A stretch of DNA of 64,000 nucleotides from Patiria miniata (GCF_015706575.1 NW_024037058.1:5263754-5327753), one strand, 5' to 3'. Shown: positions 43,738-55,803, counted from the first letter of the stretch. The notes: generated from the sequence alone by a model not told the origin. Made by a program: numbers and translations.

Positions 43738-46028
43738 TTAATACATTGTAATACAATGAAGGGTTGTCACGAAGGGGCCAATTTCAGGCGCTTGCAATGA
43801 AGCGTTTTCACGGAAAATCTGCACGTCGTGTACACAAAATGAATTATGACTCTGAGAGCAGTGGCCTGAAATCTGCGCATACTGACTTTAGCGTTTTCAT
43901 GAAGGGGCAAATTTCACAGCCACAATTTGCTAAGGGGTCGTTCTTTTTCATTTTCATGAACAGTCACTTGTATTAATTGATTAATTCTGCAAAACTAATC
44001 ACCTATCTCTGCTACATAAAGGAGAATTAGAATCTCTGCTTTCCTCTGATACCTAAATCTTGCATATTCTATGCATCTCTACGTTTCAAATTGTTAAATG
44101 AAAAAAGGACCAACTCTAAATGCGATTTTCTCGGAAGTTTTTTCAGACAGCGTAGACTAACAGTGACAAAATGAGCGATAAGCCTTGATAAAGCTTTGAA
44201 ATGAGACAAGTCATCTTCACATGTGTCTATGTTGAAAAATACGAATGGGTGAAGTTTCAAAAATGAATAATTCTATAAATCCAATTTCAAAGGTCTGGTT
44301 GAATAGAAACTAACCTAAAGTCTGAACGTTCCTGAGAAAATAAAAATAAAATGGTGTTTACATCGGACGGGGCGGACAGATTGTGGCATACATATTATAC
44401 GTATTTCCAGCCATAATTTGATTATGATGCAATCATTACATGATCATGAAAATTTGTGACATTTTTGTGTAAATGTCTATGAGCTAACAAGTCTATTGAC
44501 AAAAGGAATTTAGATTTTAGAAAGTTGTGTTCCTGAGATATGGCGATAATCTCCTAAAAAATCCATAGAATCAAACAATCATCATCGTGACATCATCGTG
44601 ATGTCTGAGAATGAGAGATTGTACAAGAAACAGCCAGCTGCGGCCACACTAGTGGGCCTTTGTATCATTTAAATTTCGGTATTGGAGTTTATATTTCTGT
44701 GGAATTGCCCATAACTGTTTGGTTTAGAGTATTAAATAAACCAAGGTTTCACTCACCTATATTTTTATTCACATGTAGACTGCATGCAGATTTTTCTCAA
44801 GTCAAGCAGCAAACCTCCAAATTGTCACAAAAGTCTAAACTCGATCTTTGCAGTTCATTTAAATTCAAGTTCATGATGAAATGAACCCGTGGCAAGCAAA
44901 CTCATGGGGCAACTAAGTTCCAGTTCAAGTGACCAGTCAAAACTCAGTTCATTGGTTTTCCCGTGCATCACTTGATTTGCTGAATTGAAGTGCGGTCTCA
45001 GCAGGCTCGTCATGCAGACTCCGCTGGGCCTGCTGTCCCGGGAGGAAGCCGTGCCGATTCGGTGGTCGGTGGTGAGGCCACTCTTTACCCGGAGTTAATC
45101 CTTTCGAGACTAGTTTTTGTAAATTGTAGCTCACAACAATTTACACTCGCCAAGCTGGTGCAGAAGACTCACCCAGCACTCAGTAAGTTGCTGAAAAGGA
45201 TGTAAAGATGTAGCTAGCTGCAGAGAAGTAGAAGTTTGAAGCACAAAGTAAATATGTCCTCGGCGGCGGCCTGACGGAGGTACAGAAAAAGGCCAGACTG
45301 CGTGAAGTCCCAGCCAGAGTACAGCGGCGTGTTTGCACGTACATCGTGGTAGTCTGGTTCCCAGGCCAGAATATTCTGACTATTTCTTTGAGTTCTATTT
45401 CTGATTATTTGTTTATTGTTGATCGAAGTATTTACACGACTTTCATTTGTACTTTGCAAAAACTTCGACTCCTTTCAATAGCGCCCCCTGTGCGCATTTC
45501 GGCATAATTTTGTTGATATAAAGCGCCACGTGTAAATTGAGTAATTCAAATTACAGGCAACAGCGTCCCCTTTCCCTTAATTGGATTTTGTTTTTAGATA
45601 TAGCGCCCTCTAACGATCTGAAGCGGTGGCCAAAAAAAACCCAATGTGGCGCCCGCTATCTATTGTGCACAATGAACTTTGCTGACAAGAAGTGAATATT
45701 TAATAATTATAAAGATCATGGAAAAAAAACAAAACACTGTGGAGTGATTATAATTTTTAATAATTGGATGAGGTTTTTTTTATATTTCAAATAAATAAGG
45801 CTCAATTTTGCATACTGCTGATGTATTTCAGAGAGAAAAACAAGATCGTTTCTATAGATATGTTTGCCTTATTTTAACACTATTGAACATCTAGTCAATC
45901 TCAAAGGTGGAGTTCAAAGACTCATTTATTCTGATTCATCTTTGCATATCACAACAAAGAACAGATAACAAACAAACTGAACATAATTAACAAAGTAAAG
46001 CAAAAAAAAACAACCCCCGTAAACCAAA
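43738..46028. other. Non-coding, no gene recognised
   Basis: Bases 44960-45540 are GC-richer, with a few open frames (44949-45134 minus, 44990-45205 plus) that I cannot assign. Near 45900-46010, the minus strand resembles the 3' region of a retroelement but gives no clear match. The LTR element begins at 46029. Confidence 0.35.
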
Positions 46029-47461
46029 TGTGACATGCCATTTCATACGTCCTCTTGCCTAGCGCCCTCGCTTGATTTTATTATGTATTCCTCTAGAGCC
46101 CCCAGCCAAGCCAACATTCCTTAGGACCCCCCACTTGTCCACTAGTTCTGATTACCTCATTCCCACCATAGAGCCTGGACAGTGAACAGCTCTGTGGACC
46201 GCTCAGCTACATGTATTGTTTCCATAATTGACTCAAGATCAGAGTTTTATGTATTCCTCCCATTGAGGATTGCAAGAAGCTAGGCTAGGGTGAGTGTCTA
46301 TTTTATTTTGTGTTCTTTAAGAATTCCAGAAGTCATGTTTAATGGTTTAATTATTATCAAGTTACATGTATCTACTTTCTCACTGATGCTTTCTTCAGAG
46401 GTTAGAAGTTGTTTTAGTCATACATTATCTACTACTAGTTCTCTTAGAAATGTATAGAATTGCTTTTCCTATCATTTATTATTATTTGTTATTTTCTGAT
46501 TGATAGTTTTGCTGAGAAATAAGTATCTTTAGTTCCCTTTTTGTTTGACTTAGTTTAGTGGCCAAACTTTCCCATGCTTTGCAGTGGATTGCCACCTGTT
46601 AAACATCACCACTGTGGAATGTTGCTTGCCTCTCTGGCCAGAGTAGAAATCCCCTTAGGCCTTATGCTGAGTGTAATGCTAGTGGTTAGGAAGTGAACAT
46701 ATCGATAGTCCCTATTGCTACACAGCATTGTTTTATCGATAGTGCCTCCAGTGTACTGTGGTTTATGTTGAGTCTGCTCAAGCAATTGATATGTGATCAC
46801 TGCAACATTGCCTGGCACTAGATGGACCACTGTTTATAAACTGCCCCTGATAAGAGTGTACAGGTTTTCCTATGTTTTGTCAGAGTAAAGCTAATTATGT
46901 ATTCGCTCTGTTCTGGAAAAGTACATGTACTAGCAAGTTTTTGTTTTTCTTTATTCAAGTACCAGACTGTTTAGCCTTGGATAGACGCTTTAGTTTTATG
47001 ATTTACTTTTTAGTATTTACTCCTCTTATTTCTTAGGTTTGATACAAAACATTTAGAGTTTATTATTCTTAGTTTGTTTTGATTAAGATTTCACTCACTT
47101 ACTAATATATTCTTTGACTCAGTACAGAACCATTTTATGCAGTTTAGCTGAGGTTGTGTTGTATACTTTTAAGAGTTTTAAGACTAAAGCAATCACTTGC
47201 CTTGTTCATTCTTTGGACCAACATAACTTAACTTTCTGTTGACAGTTAACAGCATATTCTTCCTAGTTAGAGTTTAAGTTTCTTTCTTTATATTATTATG
47301 CATTTTCTTATTTGTGAATTCTTTGTTCTTTCTCACGAAGCAATGTATTTACAAAGAATTGTATTTTATATCTTTTCAGGGTTTTTATATGCAGACACCA
47401 TATTAAAGAACACACCAGTCAGAGTATGCTTGTCTCCATTGCATGATTTCTGACGGTCACA
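46029..47461 (+). repeat. 5' LTR
   Basis: Begins TGTGACATGCC and ends GACGGTCACA (TG...CA). 1433 bp, long for a Ty3/gypsy LTR. It contains no gene; open frames in it are mirrored in the 3' LTR. Confidence 0.95.
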
Positions 47462-47463
47462 TT

Positions 47464-47481
47464 TGGCGTCGTAGACAGGAT
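47464..47481 (+). other. Primer-binding site
   Basis: TGGCGTCGTAGACAGGAT starts two bases after the 5' LTR. The leading TGG is complementary to a tRNA CCA end. I do not assign the tRNA. Confidence 0.65.
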
Positions 47482-47555
47482 ATGTGTGTTGACAACTGCA
47501 GCCCCTAGCCTAGGAGGAGTTTTTTTTTCTCGCCTAGTCCTACCACTGACCTACA

Positions 47556-48710
47556 ATGGAGGGGACCGACGCTCTAGAGAAGCTGCAAGCAGAGCTCGAG
47601 GCCGTAAAGAAGGCGCTACAAAAGCAGCAAGAAGAGAAATCTAACGTTGCAAGTAGCAGCTCCTCTGGTTGGGTAGCAGCTCCAACGCAACAAAAGCAGA
47701 TTTATGTTGCGTCAGGACGAAGGTTGGAACGCTTCAGAGGAATTCCAGAGAAGTCCAGTGACCCTACCATTGAAGAGTGGGTGAGCGACGTGAGGTGTCA
47801 GTTAGCAGCAAGACAGCTGAAAGAGGACGAGAGTGGAGCTTTCATCCTCGATCATCTTGCTGGAAAGGCACGCCAGGAGATTCTTGGAAGGGGTGATGCA
47901 GTCACCCACCCAGAGGAAATCTTCCAAATCCTGCTTAAGGTTTTTGGCGATGGTGATACCCTTCCCCAACTTCAGCAGAGGTTTTTCTCGTACAAACAGG
48001 CATCCAACGAGGACCTCCTGACATGCTCCCTGGAGCTAGTCAAGCTTTTCACCAGAATGTCAAAGCTTGACCCTTCAATCGAGGCAACGAAGGGAAGGAC
48101 CCTGAAGGGACGGCTGGCAGAGGCAGTTCGTGATGAAGGTCTACAGCGAGAACTGCGTCGGCTTAATATTGAGGCACCTACCCTGTCGTTCTTTGATGTC
48201 AGAGACCGCGCCATTGAGTGGCTGGGTTGCAGACAAGGCAATCGCCACAAGGAAGCGACGGTGCAAGAGGTCAAGGCAGCGGATGACGCTGGAGGTCTGC
48301 AGTCCCTCCTCAGGAAGCAGAGCGAACAACTGCAGAAACAGCAACAACAGATAGATGCCCTCATTAAGGCATTCAGTGAGACTCCAAAGAGCTGGAGAAA
48401 CCAAGGCCCCCGAAGGTGCTTCAACTGCCGTTCAACAGGGCACCTTAGGCGCCAATGCCCCTATCCACCACAGTCCCCGGTGGGTGGCTCTTCTTCAGCC
48501 AGGCAACAGTTTGTTCCTGAGCAGTCTGCCAATCAGCAGAGCATGTACAACCCCCGTGCACAGCAATTTGTTTCTGAGCAGTTTGCCAATCAGCAGAGCG
48601 TGTACAAACCCCCTGCACAGCAATTTGTCACCGAGCAGTCCGCCAATCAGCAACTTGGACCCCAGCAGCCAAACCCCCAGATGCCGACCCCCAGACAGCC
48701 ATTAAACTAG
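47556..48710 (+). CDS. gag: Retrotransposon gag
   Basis: 384 aa. It has an N-terminal coiled segment, a central capsid-like region of the Ty3/gypsy retrotransposon-gag type (the region around WVSDVRCQLAARQL), a basic stretch, a CCHC zinc knuckle (CFNCRSTGHLRRQC) and a Gln-rich tail with three repeats of about 19 residues (QQFVPEQSANQQ-like). It forms the particle that packages element RNA. Pol follows 14 bases after its stop. Confidence 0.9.
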   Translation: MEGTDALEKLQAELEAVKKALQKQQEEKSNVASSSSSGWVAAPTQQKQIYVASGRRLERFRGIPEKSSDPTIEEWVSDVRCQLAARQLKEDESGAFILDHLAGKARQEILGRGDAVTHPEEIFQILLKVFGDGDTLPQLQQRFFSYKQASNEDLLTCSLELVKLFTRMSKLDPSIEATKGRTLKGRLAEAVRDEGLQRELRRLNIEAPTLSFFDVRDRAIEWLGCRQGNRHKEATVQEVKAADDAGGLQSLLRKQSEQLQKQQQQIDALIKAFSETPKSWRNQGPRRCFNCRSTGHLRRQCPYPPQSPVGGSSSARQQFVPEQSANQQSMYNPRAQQFVSEQFANQQSVYKPPAQQFVTEQSANQQLGPQQPNPQMPTPRQPLN

Positions 48711-48724
48711 CAAGGCCTGCCATT

Positions 48725-51700
48725 ATGAGCCAAACGACAGGCCATCAGATTTCATCAAGAGAGAGTGGCTCAATTATTGAGAGGGCAGTAGGGAACTGTC
48801 CAGTGGCACGTGTGAAGATTGGAGGCACAGAGGTGACATGTCTACTTGACACAGGAGCACAGGTTTCGACATTGACTGAGTCTTTCTTCAAAGAGAACTT
48901 CTCCCAGGAAGACTTAATCGACATACATTCCCTGCTCCACATCTCAGGTGCCCAGGGTGCCGAAATCCCCTACGTAGGATACGTTGAGCTGCCCCTTCGA
49001 GCATTGGGTCAGACCTTTGTCCAAGCAGGTTTCTTGATCGTAAAGGATCCGGTGAGCACACCAATGGCTGAGCGTAAACAACAAGTACCTGGAGTAATTG
49101 GATCGAACATCTTCAGGGACATGAGGCAAATTCTTCAGAAGGTCATTGGACCAGGGTTCCTCCAAAGCTTGAGTAGCAGTTCCGGAGGAGCAGAGTGGGC
49201 TCACGTCCTTGCCCTGTATGAGGAGGTGAGGAGTGCAGCACTGCAGCCAGACGTCCCAGGAAATGTTCGTATTAGCGGGCAGAAGCCCATTTTAGTGCCT
49301 GCCAACTCTCTGCTCGTCGTCACATGTTCAGTTAAGCCTACATCTGGCAATACTTATCAAGCTATGGTAGAACAGTTAGATGTTCACACCAAGCATCTTC
49401 CGCAGGGTTTGATGGTCGCCCCAGCTCTTGTCAGTGTTGATGAGAGTGGCACAATTCCTGTACAAGTAGCCAATTTCAACGAAGATGATGTCTACTTACA
49501 ACCTAGAACCCCAGTTGCCGTAATCTCTAAAGCTTACCCCGAGTATGGCACCTCCCACATCCTTGCATCCCAATCTGAAGTCCATGTGCAGCATGAATCA
49601 GCAAACAATGACATTTCATCCCAGCTGATGGCAAGGATTAATGTGGGTGATGACATCGATGACAAGCAACGGCAAGATTTGAGAGAGTTAATCAACAGAT
49701 ATAGCGAGGTCTTCAGTGAGGATGATGATGATATTGGGTACTGCGGTAAAATTGAGCACCGGATCATCACCACTGATGACATACCAGTCAAGGTCCCACA
49801 CAGACGCATCCCTCCCCACCTATGGCCCGAAGTGAGAGACCACATCGAAGCATCCCTGAATCGGGGCATCATACGAGAGTCCTCAAGTCCATATGCCTCG
49901 CCTGTGGTCCTTGTCCGGAAACATGATGGTAAGCTGAGGATGTGTGTTGACTACAGAGCACTCAATGCAAAGACACATAAGGATGCGTACCCGCTTCCAA
50001 GAATCGATGAAGCGCTTGATGCACTTAACGGAGCCAAGTACTTCTGTAGTCTGGACCTGGCTCATGGCTTTTACCAAATTCCAGTCGAAGAGAGAGACAT
50101 CAAAAAGACAGCGTTTCGTGTTGGCACAGGTGGTTTATACGAGTTCACACGTATGCCATTTGGCCTATGCAATGCTCCCGCCACCTTCATGCGCGTTATG
50201 GACAAGGCCTTCGGTGATAAGAACTTCCAGTCCCTCATAGTTTACCTTGATGATATCCTAGTGTTTGGCCAAACCTTCGAGGAGACCTTAGGACGGCTAC
50301 AGATGGTCCTTCACAGACTTCAACAGTTTGGCTTGAAGGTAAAGCCAGAGAAGTGCCATTGGTTTGCAGCAAAGCTTCGGTACCTGGGACATGAAATCTC
50401 AGCAGATGGCATTTCACCAGACCCAGAGAAAGTCAGAGCTGTCACCGAATGGAAGCGGCCGTCAACAGAAGGAGAGCTCCGAAGTTTTCTTGGCCTGGCA
50501 AGCTATTATCGTCGCTTTGTCCCTGGGTTTGCTAAGGTGGCGGCTCCACTCCATGCCCTGCTAGGTGGCACCGTGAAGAAGAAAGGCAAGAGGAAAGCAT
50601 CTACAGCTGTGTTAATATCTGACGCTTGGGGTGAGACATGCGAGACGTCCTTCAAACAGCTTAAAGAACTCCTGACAAGTTCTCCACTATTGGGTTACCC
50701 GAACTTTGTACGTCCATTCATTTTGGAAGTGGATGCCAGCCACCACGGTCTTGGCGCAGTTCTTTCACAAGAACAGGAGAAGGGTCGTGTAGTCCTTGGA
50801 TACGCAAGTAGAGGCCTCAGAGGAAGTGAGAAAAACATGGACAATTACAGTAGCATGAAGCTGGAGCTACTGGCATTGAGATGGGCCATCACGGTGAAGT
50901 TCCGTGACCTTCTGCTGGGAGCCGATTTTGTTGTTTATACCGACAACAATCCCCTCAGCTATCTTCAGTCTAATTCCAAGTTGGGCGCTACCGAAACACG
51001 ATGGGCTGCTGAACTAGCACAGTTCAGATTCACAATCAAGTACAGGTCTGGACGCAGTAACCAAAATGCAGATGCCCTGAGCAGAAAGGTTACACACAGC
51101 AAAGAGCCACTGACTGCACGGTTTGAGGAGACTACTGCCGACACAGCACCTCACCTCAAACCCTGCACAACAAATGTTCCTAATGACTTAAAAGCAGCCA
51201 TACAGAACACCATCACTGAAGTTGGTTTGAATGAAGTCCGCAGCAGCGCAGATGTAGCCCCGCTCACAGCAATGTCCACAATCCCATCTATCCCTAGTGA
51301 GGACATGGCAGCAATGCAGAGGGCAGATGATGACATCAGTCGACTATGGCACTACTGGGAGCGGAAGCAGAAGCCCTCCCTCCGTCAATTGATGAAAGAG
51401 ACACGTACTACTCGTAAACTGCTTCGTCTGTGGGACCATCTTACAGAACAGAACAACGTACTGTATAAGCAGAAGGTTGAGAATGGTTCAACGGTACGCC
51501 AGCTTCTCCTTCCTAGTGCCCTCAGACAAAAGGTGCTTCAAGCTCTTCATGACGAGGCTGGACACCAAGGTGTAGAGAGGACAACAAAGCTCGCCCAGTC
51601 TCGGTGCTACTGGCCTGGAATGTCCACGGACATTGAGACCCACTGCAGGCATTGTCAAAGATGCACTTTGGCGAAAGCTGGTAGGAAACTTCACCCAACT

Positions 51701-53110
51701 ATGGGGTCGCTCATTGCAAAGAAGCCGCTGGAAGTCCTAGCTATGGACTTTACAGTCCTCGAACCAGGCACAAACAACATCGAGAATGTTCTGGTGCTGA
51801 CAGATGTGTTTACCAAGTTCACGCAAGCAGTACCTTGCAGGGATCAGAAAGCGAAGACGGTTGCCCGTGTCCTTGTTCGAGAATGGTTTGTTCGCTATGG
51901 TGTGCCACGGCGACTGCACAGCGACCAAGGACGGAGCTTCGAGGGCAGAGTTATCCAAGAACTCTGTGAAATGTACGGAATTTCTAAGTCACGGACAACA
52001 CCGTATCACCCAGAGGGCAACGGCCAATGTGAGAGATTCAACCGTACTCTCCATGACCGGTTGAGGACCCTTCCCCCTGCACACAAACGACGATGGCCAG
52101 AGTTCCTGCCTGAACTCCTGTATGCCTATAACACCACACCGCACTCATCAACAGGTTTCTCACCGCATTACCTCTTCTTCGGTCGAGAGCCTCGACTGCC
52201 GATAGACCATCTCCTTGGTGTGCAGAATGATAGCACTGAAGCCGACGACCATGACAATTGGGTCTCAGAGCATCGCAAGAAAATGCGGATGGCATATGAC
52301 ATGGCCTTGGAGAAGATGGAGAAAGAGGCAGCAAGGAGAAAGGCAAGGCATGACCAGAATGCCGACGACACCGACCTACCGATGGGAGCAACGGTCTTCC
52401 TCCGAAACCGTGACATGAGGGGACGCCACAAGATTAGTGATGTGTGGGGATCCATTCCTTACAAGGTGGTGGGTAGGCCTAACCCAACTGGGCATGTCTA
52501 TATGGTTGCTGCACTTGATGGAGATGGGGAAAAGACGTTGAATAGGAGAGATCTGCTCGAGGCACAGGCTTGGGCTGTGCAGGATGTTGTGCAAGATGCT
52601 GCACAAGATGTAGCCCCACAGCGTGATAGGCCATTGCGTCCTGTCATCGACACCCCAACGTCATCTGAAGAGTCTGATGATGACGATGTACTTATTTACA
52701 CGGAGAGTCGAGAAGAGACAACAGAGCCCATGGTGGAAGCTACTGGTCCGGAAAAAGCAGGGGAGCACCCAGTCACACCAGCAGATCCCAAAGTAGATGC
52801 TTCAGATGAGTGCCTACCAGTTCAATCATCTTGTGCCACAGTGAGTCCGTTGGTAGAAGCAACAGTCACGTTACCAGCTGAACCAGTTATGGAAGAGCCT
52901 GAACCTGTTCTGCCAAGACGTTCTACCCGTTCCACAGCCGGACAACATTCTAATCCCCACCGTGAGCCGAAGGCAGCTGTTCAGTCCGAAATACCCGTCC
53001 AGATGCCACCAGCAGCCCCATTGATTGACCCTCAAGTACTGGCAGAGATGTCGAAGGCCCAACTGCTACTGGCACAGATGCTGGCTGGAGTTACAAAGAG
53101 CACTGTCTGA
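48725..53110 (+). CDS. pol: Retrotransposon pol polyprotein
   Basis: 1461 aa. Domains in order: aspartic protease (LLDTGAQVS), reverse transcriptase (YLDDILVF), RNase H, integrase with zinc-binding region and DDE core, a GPY/F-like module (RGRHKISDVWGSIPYKVVG), and an acidic, Pro/Ser-rich C-terminal extension of about 180 residues without a recognisable chromodomain. The RT-RNaseH-integrase order places it in Ty3/gypsy (Metaviridae) rather than Copia. The true amino end may be upstream of the first ATG. Confidence 0.95.
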   Translation: MSQTTGHQISSRESGSIIERAVGNCPVARVKIGGTEVTCLLDTGAQVSTLTESFFKENFSQEDLIDIHSLLHISGAQGAEIPYVGYVELPLRALGQTFVQAGFLIVKDPVSTPMAERKQQVPGVIGSNIFRDMRQILQKVIGPGFLQSLSSSSGGAEWAHVLALYEEVRSAALQPDVPGNVRISGQKPILVPANSLLVVTCSVKPTSGNTYQAMVEQLDVHTKHLPQGLMVAPALVSVDESGTIPVQVANFNEDDVYLQPRTPVAVISKAYPEYGTSHILASQSEVHVQHESANNDISSQLMARINVGDDIDDKQRQDLRELINRYSEVFSEDDDDIGYCGKIEHRIITTDDIPVKVPHRRIPPHLWPEVRDHIEASLNRGIIRESSSPYASPVVLVRKHDGKLRMCVDYRALNAKTHKDAYPLPRIDEALDALNGAKYFCSLDLAHGFYQIPVEERDIKKTAFRVGTGGLYEFTRMPFGLCNAPATFMRVMDKAFGDKNFQSLIVYLDDILVFGQTFEETLGRLQMVLHRLQQFGLKVKPEKCHWFAAKLRYLGHEISADGISPDPEKVRAVTEWKRPSTEGELRSFLGLASYYRRFVPGFAKVAAPLHALLGGTVKKKGKRKASTAVLISDAWGETCETSFKQLKELLTSSPLLGYPNFVRPFILEVDASHHGLGAVLSQEQEKGRVVLGYASRGLRGSEKNMDNYSSMKLELLALRWAITVKFRDLLLGADFVVYTDNNPLSYLQSNSKLGATETRWAAELAQFRFTIKYRSGRSNQNADALSRKVTHSKEPLTARFEETTADTAPHLKPCTTNVPNDLKAAIQNTITEVGLNEVRSSADVAPLTAMSTIPSIPSEDMAAMQRADDDISRLWHYWERKQKPSLRQLMKETRTTRKLLRLWDHLTEQNNVLYKQKVENGSTVRQLLLPSALRQKVLQALHDEAGHQGVERTTKLAQSRCYWPGMSTDIETHCRHCQRCTLAKAGRKLHPTMGSLIAKKPLEVLAMDFTVLEPGTNNIENVLVLTDVFTKFTQAVPCRDQKAKTVARVLVREWFVRYGVPRRLHSDQGRSFEGRVIQELCEMYGISKSRTTPYHPEGNGQCERFNRTLHDRLRTLPPAHKRRWPEFLPELLYAYNTTPHSSTGFSPHYLFFGREPRLPIDHLLGVQNDSTEADDHDNWVSEHRKKMRMAYDMALEKMEKEAARRKARHDQNADDTDLPMGATVFLRNRDMRGRHKISDVWGSIPYKVVGRPNPTGHVYMVAALDGDGEKTLNRRDLLEAQAWAVQDVVQDAAQDVAPQRDRPLRPVIDTPTSSEESDDDDVLIYTESREETTEPMVEATGPEKAGEHPVTPADPKVDASDECLPVQSSCATVSPLVEATVTLPAEPVMEEPEPVLPRRSTRSTAGQHSNPHREPKAAVQSEIPVQMPPAAPLIDPQVLAEMSKAQLLLAQMLAGVTKSTV

Positions 53111-53220
53111 TGTGATATTTCCATTACCACATGTATACTTTAGTTATTATTTTACTGTATAAGATTAGTTATAGCGTATTTACTTATTATTTTCTTTTGA
53201 GTTGTCGGGACGCCAACTTT

Positions 53221-53234
53221 AAAGCAGGGGAGTA
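53221..53234 (+). other. Polypurine tract
   Basis: AAAGCAGGGGAGTA directly before the 3' LTR, the expected primer for plus-strand synthesis. Confidence 0.8.
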
Positions 53235-54667
53235 TGTGACATGCCATTTCATACGTCCTCTTGCCTAGCGCCCTCGCTTGATTTTATTATGTATTCCTCT
53301 AGAGCCCCCAGCCAAGCCAACATTCCTTAGGACCCCCCACTTGTCCACTAGTTCTGATTACCTCATTCCCACCATAGAGCCTGGACAGTGAACAGCTCTG
53401 TGGACCGCTCAGCTACATGTATTGTTTCCATAATTGACTCAAGATCAGAGTTTTATGTATTCCTCCCATTGAGGATTGCAAGAAGCTAGGCTAGGGTGAG
53501 TGTCTATTTTATTTTGTGTTCTTTAAGAATTCCAGAAGTCATGTTTAATGGTTTAATTATTATCAAGTTACATGTATCTACTTTCTCACTGATGCTTTCT
53601 TCAGAGGTTAGAAGTTGTTTTAGTCATACATTATCTACTACTAGTTCTCTTAGAAATGTATAGAATTGCTTTTCCTATCATTTATTATTATTTGTTATTT
53701 TCTGATTGATAGTTTTGCTGAGAAATAAGTATCTTTAGTTCCCTTTTTGTTTGACTTAGTTTAGTGGCCAAACTTTCCCATGCTTTGCAGTGGATTGCCA
53801 CCTGTTAAACATCACCACTGTGGAATGTTGCTTGCCTCTCTGGCCTGAGTAGAAATCCCCTTAGGCCTTATGCTGAGTGTAATGCTAGTGGTTAGGAAGT
53901 GAACATATCGATAGTCCCTATTGCTACACAGCATTGTTTTATCGATAGTGCCTCCAGTGTACTGTGGTTTATGTTGAGTCTGCTCAAGCAATTGATATGT
54001 GATCACTGCAACATTGCCTGGCACTAGATGGACCACTGTTTATAAACTGCCCCTGATAAGAGTGTACAGGTTTTCCTATGTTTTGTCAGAGTAAAGCTAA
54101 TTATGTATTCGCTCTGTTCTGGAAAAGTACATGTACTAGCAAGCTTTTGTTTTTCTTTATTCAAGTACCAGACTGTTTAGCCTTGGATAGACGCTTTAGT
54201 TTTATGATTTACTTTTTAGTATTTACTCCTCTTATTTCTTAGGTTTGATACAAAACATTTAGAGTTTATTATTCTTAGTTTGTTTTGATTAAGATTTCAC
54301 TCACTTACTAATATATTCTTTGACTCAGTACAGAACCATTTTATGCAGTTTAGCTGAGGTTGTGTTGTATACTTTTAAGAGTTTTAAGACTAAAGCAATC
54401 ACTTGCCTTGTTCATTCTTTGGACCAACATAACTTAACTTTCTGTTGACAGTTAACAGCATATTCTTCCTAGTTAGAGTTTAAGTTTCTTTCTTTATATT
54501 ATTATGCATTTTCTTATTTGTGAATTCTTTGTTCTTTCTCACGAAGCAATGTATTTACAAAGAATTGTATTTTATATCTTTTCAGGGTTTTTATATGCAG
54601 ACACCATATTAAAGAACACACCAGTCAGAGTATGCTTGTCTCCATTGCATGATTTCTGACGGTCACA
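53235..54667 (+). repeat. 3' LTR
   Basis: 1433 bp, the same length as the 5' LTR and nearly identical to it; begins TGTGACATGCC and ends GACGGTCACA. Followed by CAAA. Confidence 0.95.
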
Positions 54668-55196
54668 CAAAAATACAATCATGAGGTAAGGAAAAAATAC
54701 AAAACAATTAACATATATCAATATAAACCCAATAAAAACTGGAAACATATATACAGAAAACACTTAGGCGAAACATTAATAAGTAAACAAAATTCAAAAC
54801 AAAAAACAAAAGTTATTTAGCAAATAGAACATCAAAAGACAATTAATAGACACAGATAAACATGCAAAAATTACATCTAGGTATGTCACCTTCTTCTGTG
54901 GTCGATCCCTATATGTTTGTGTTCCATAAAAAAGTCACATTTTGTGCTTTTTAAAGATCACCTTTGACCTCATTCACATCCAGCAAGAATTGGAGCTATT
55001 TCTGGTATAGCAGCTGCATTGTAGCGATAGACACGCCAAGTTTATAATAAACTTATGACGACTAGAATTAAGCCTAAAGGCAAAATCTTCTTGATATTTC
55101 ATTGAAATTTTCAGAAATTTCTTGAGAAAGGTAAACGATTATTATGAACATTTCGCCCTATAATTCCAACATGTTTTTATCCAGAATGGCTTATTA

Positions 55197-55300
55197 GAAG
55201 CAATTTAAACAAAAATAAATAATGAACATTTATAAAACGCCAAAATCTGCCTTAAAAGACACTCAAGGCGCTTTACAAAATTAAAAAATAAACCATAATC
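55197..55300 (-). mobile_element. L2-type LINE/SINE 3' tail remnant
   Basis: On the minus strand: TTTTGTAAAGCGCCTTGAGT then GGCAGATTTTGGCGTTTTAT and AAATGTTCATTATT. The paired GCGCCTT / GGCG..TATAAAT ends are typical of CR1/L2-type tails. Short and old. Confidence 0.45.
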
Positions 55301-55685
55301 ACAATAATTAATTAAAGAAACAAAATTGTAATTGTAACGTAAAAAGGTGTGAAAATATCAATACAAAGAATTAAGATGTCAAAGATAAAAATAGTAAACA
55401 AAAAGCTTAATAAAGACTTAGCTCAAAAAAACATGAAAAATGCCCTAGAACAAAATCAATATACACACTCCCCTTCAAATAGAAAAATATGCATTTTTTT
55501 TACAGAATGGGATCATATAGGAAAAAAAATAAAAGTATCTAAATGAAAAATAACCCTTATACAGGGTGGATAAGAAAACGAAGCCGAGATATTATTCAGC
55601 AGCATATACACCTTTTGATGTTGGGGGGGGGGGGGGATGGGGGCGGGGGGCAACGACACATCCAGCTGAAATGTACACATGTTTT

Positions 55686-55803
55686 TCTCCGGACACTTGG
55701 CCTCTGTAAAATTTAAAAATGGGGGAAGAGGGGGGGAGGGGTGGGTTGGTACCCATCTTTCAAATGGGGCGCTCTTCAAAACTGACCATTATTATGCATA
55801 CTT
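55686..55803 (+). repeat. Dispersed repeat, copy 2 of 3
   Basis: CACTTGGCCTCTGTAAAATT, a G-rich middle, TTTCAAATGGGGCGCTCTTC and ACTGACCATTATTATGCATA. Same order as 5386-5515 on the other strand. Confidence 0.6.

Larger units (their letters stand above)
46029..54667 (+). mobile_element. Complete Ty3/gypsy LTR retrotransposon, young
   Basis: 8639 bp with two LTRs of 1433 bp, a primer-binding site, gag, pol and a polypurine tract in the usual order (protease, RT, RNase H, integrase). The flanking CAAA at 46025-46028 and 54668-54671 is a 4-bp target duplication. The LTRs look almost identical by eye, so the insertion is recent on the scale of this locus. The element looks whole. No envelope-like gene is seen after pol. 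Gag and pol lie in different frames; how pol is expressed is not visible. Confidence 0.95.

Noticed and set aside
44949-45205. Overlapping open frames in GC-richer DNA
   Set aside because: No domain or splice context; cannot be supported as a gene.
47972-48424. 150-codon minus-strand frame
   Set aside because: Antisense shadow of gag.
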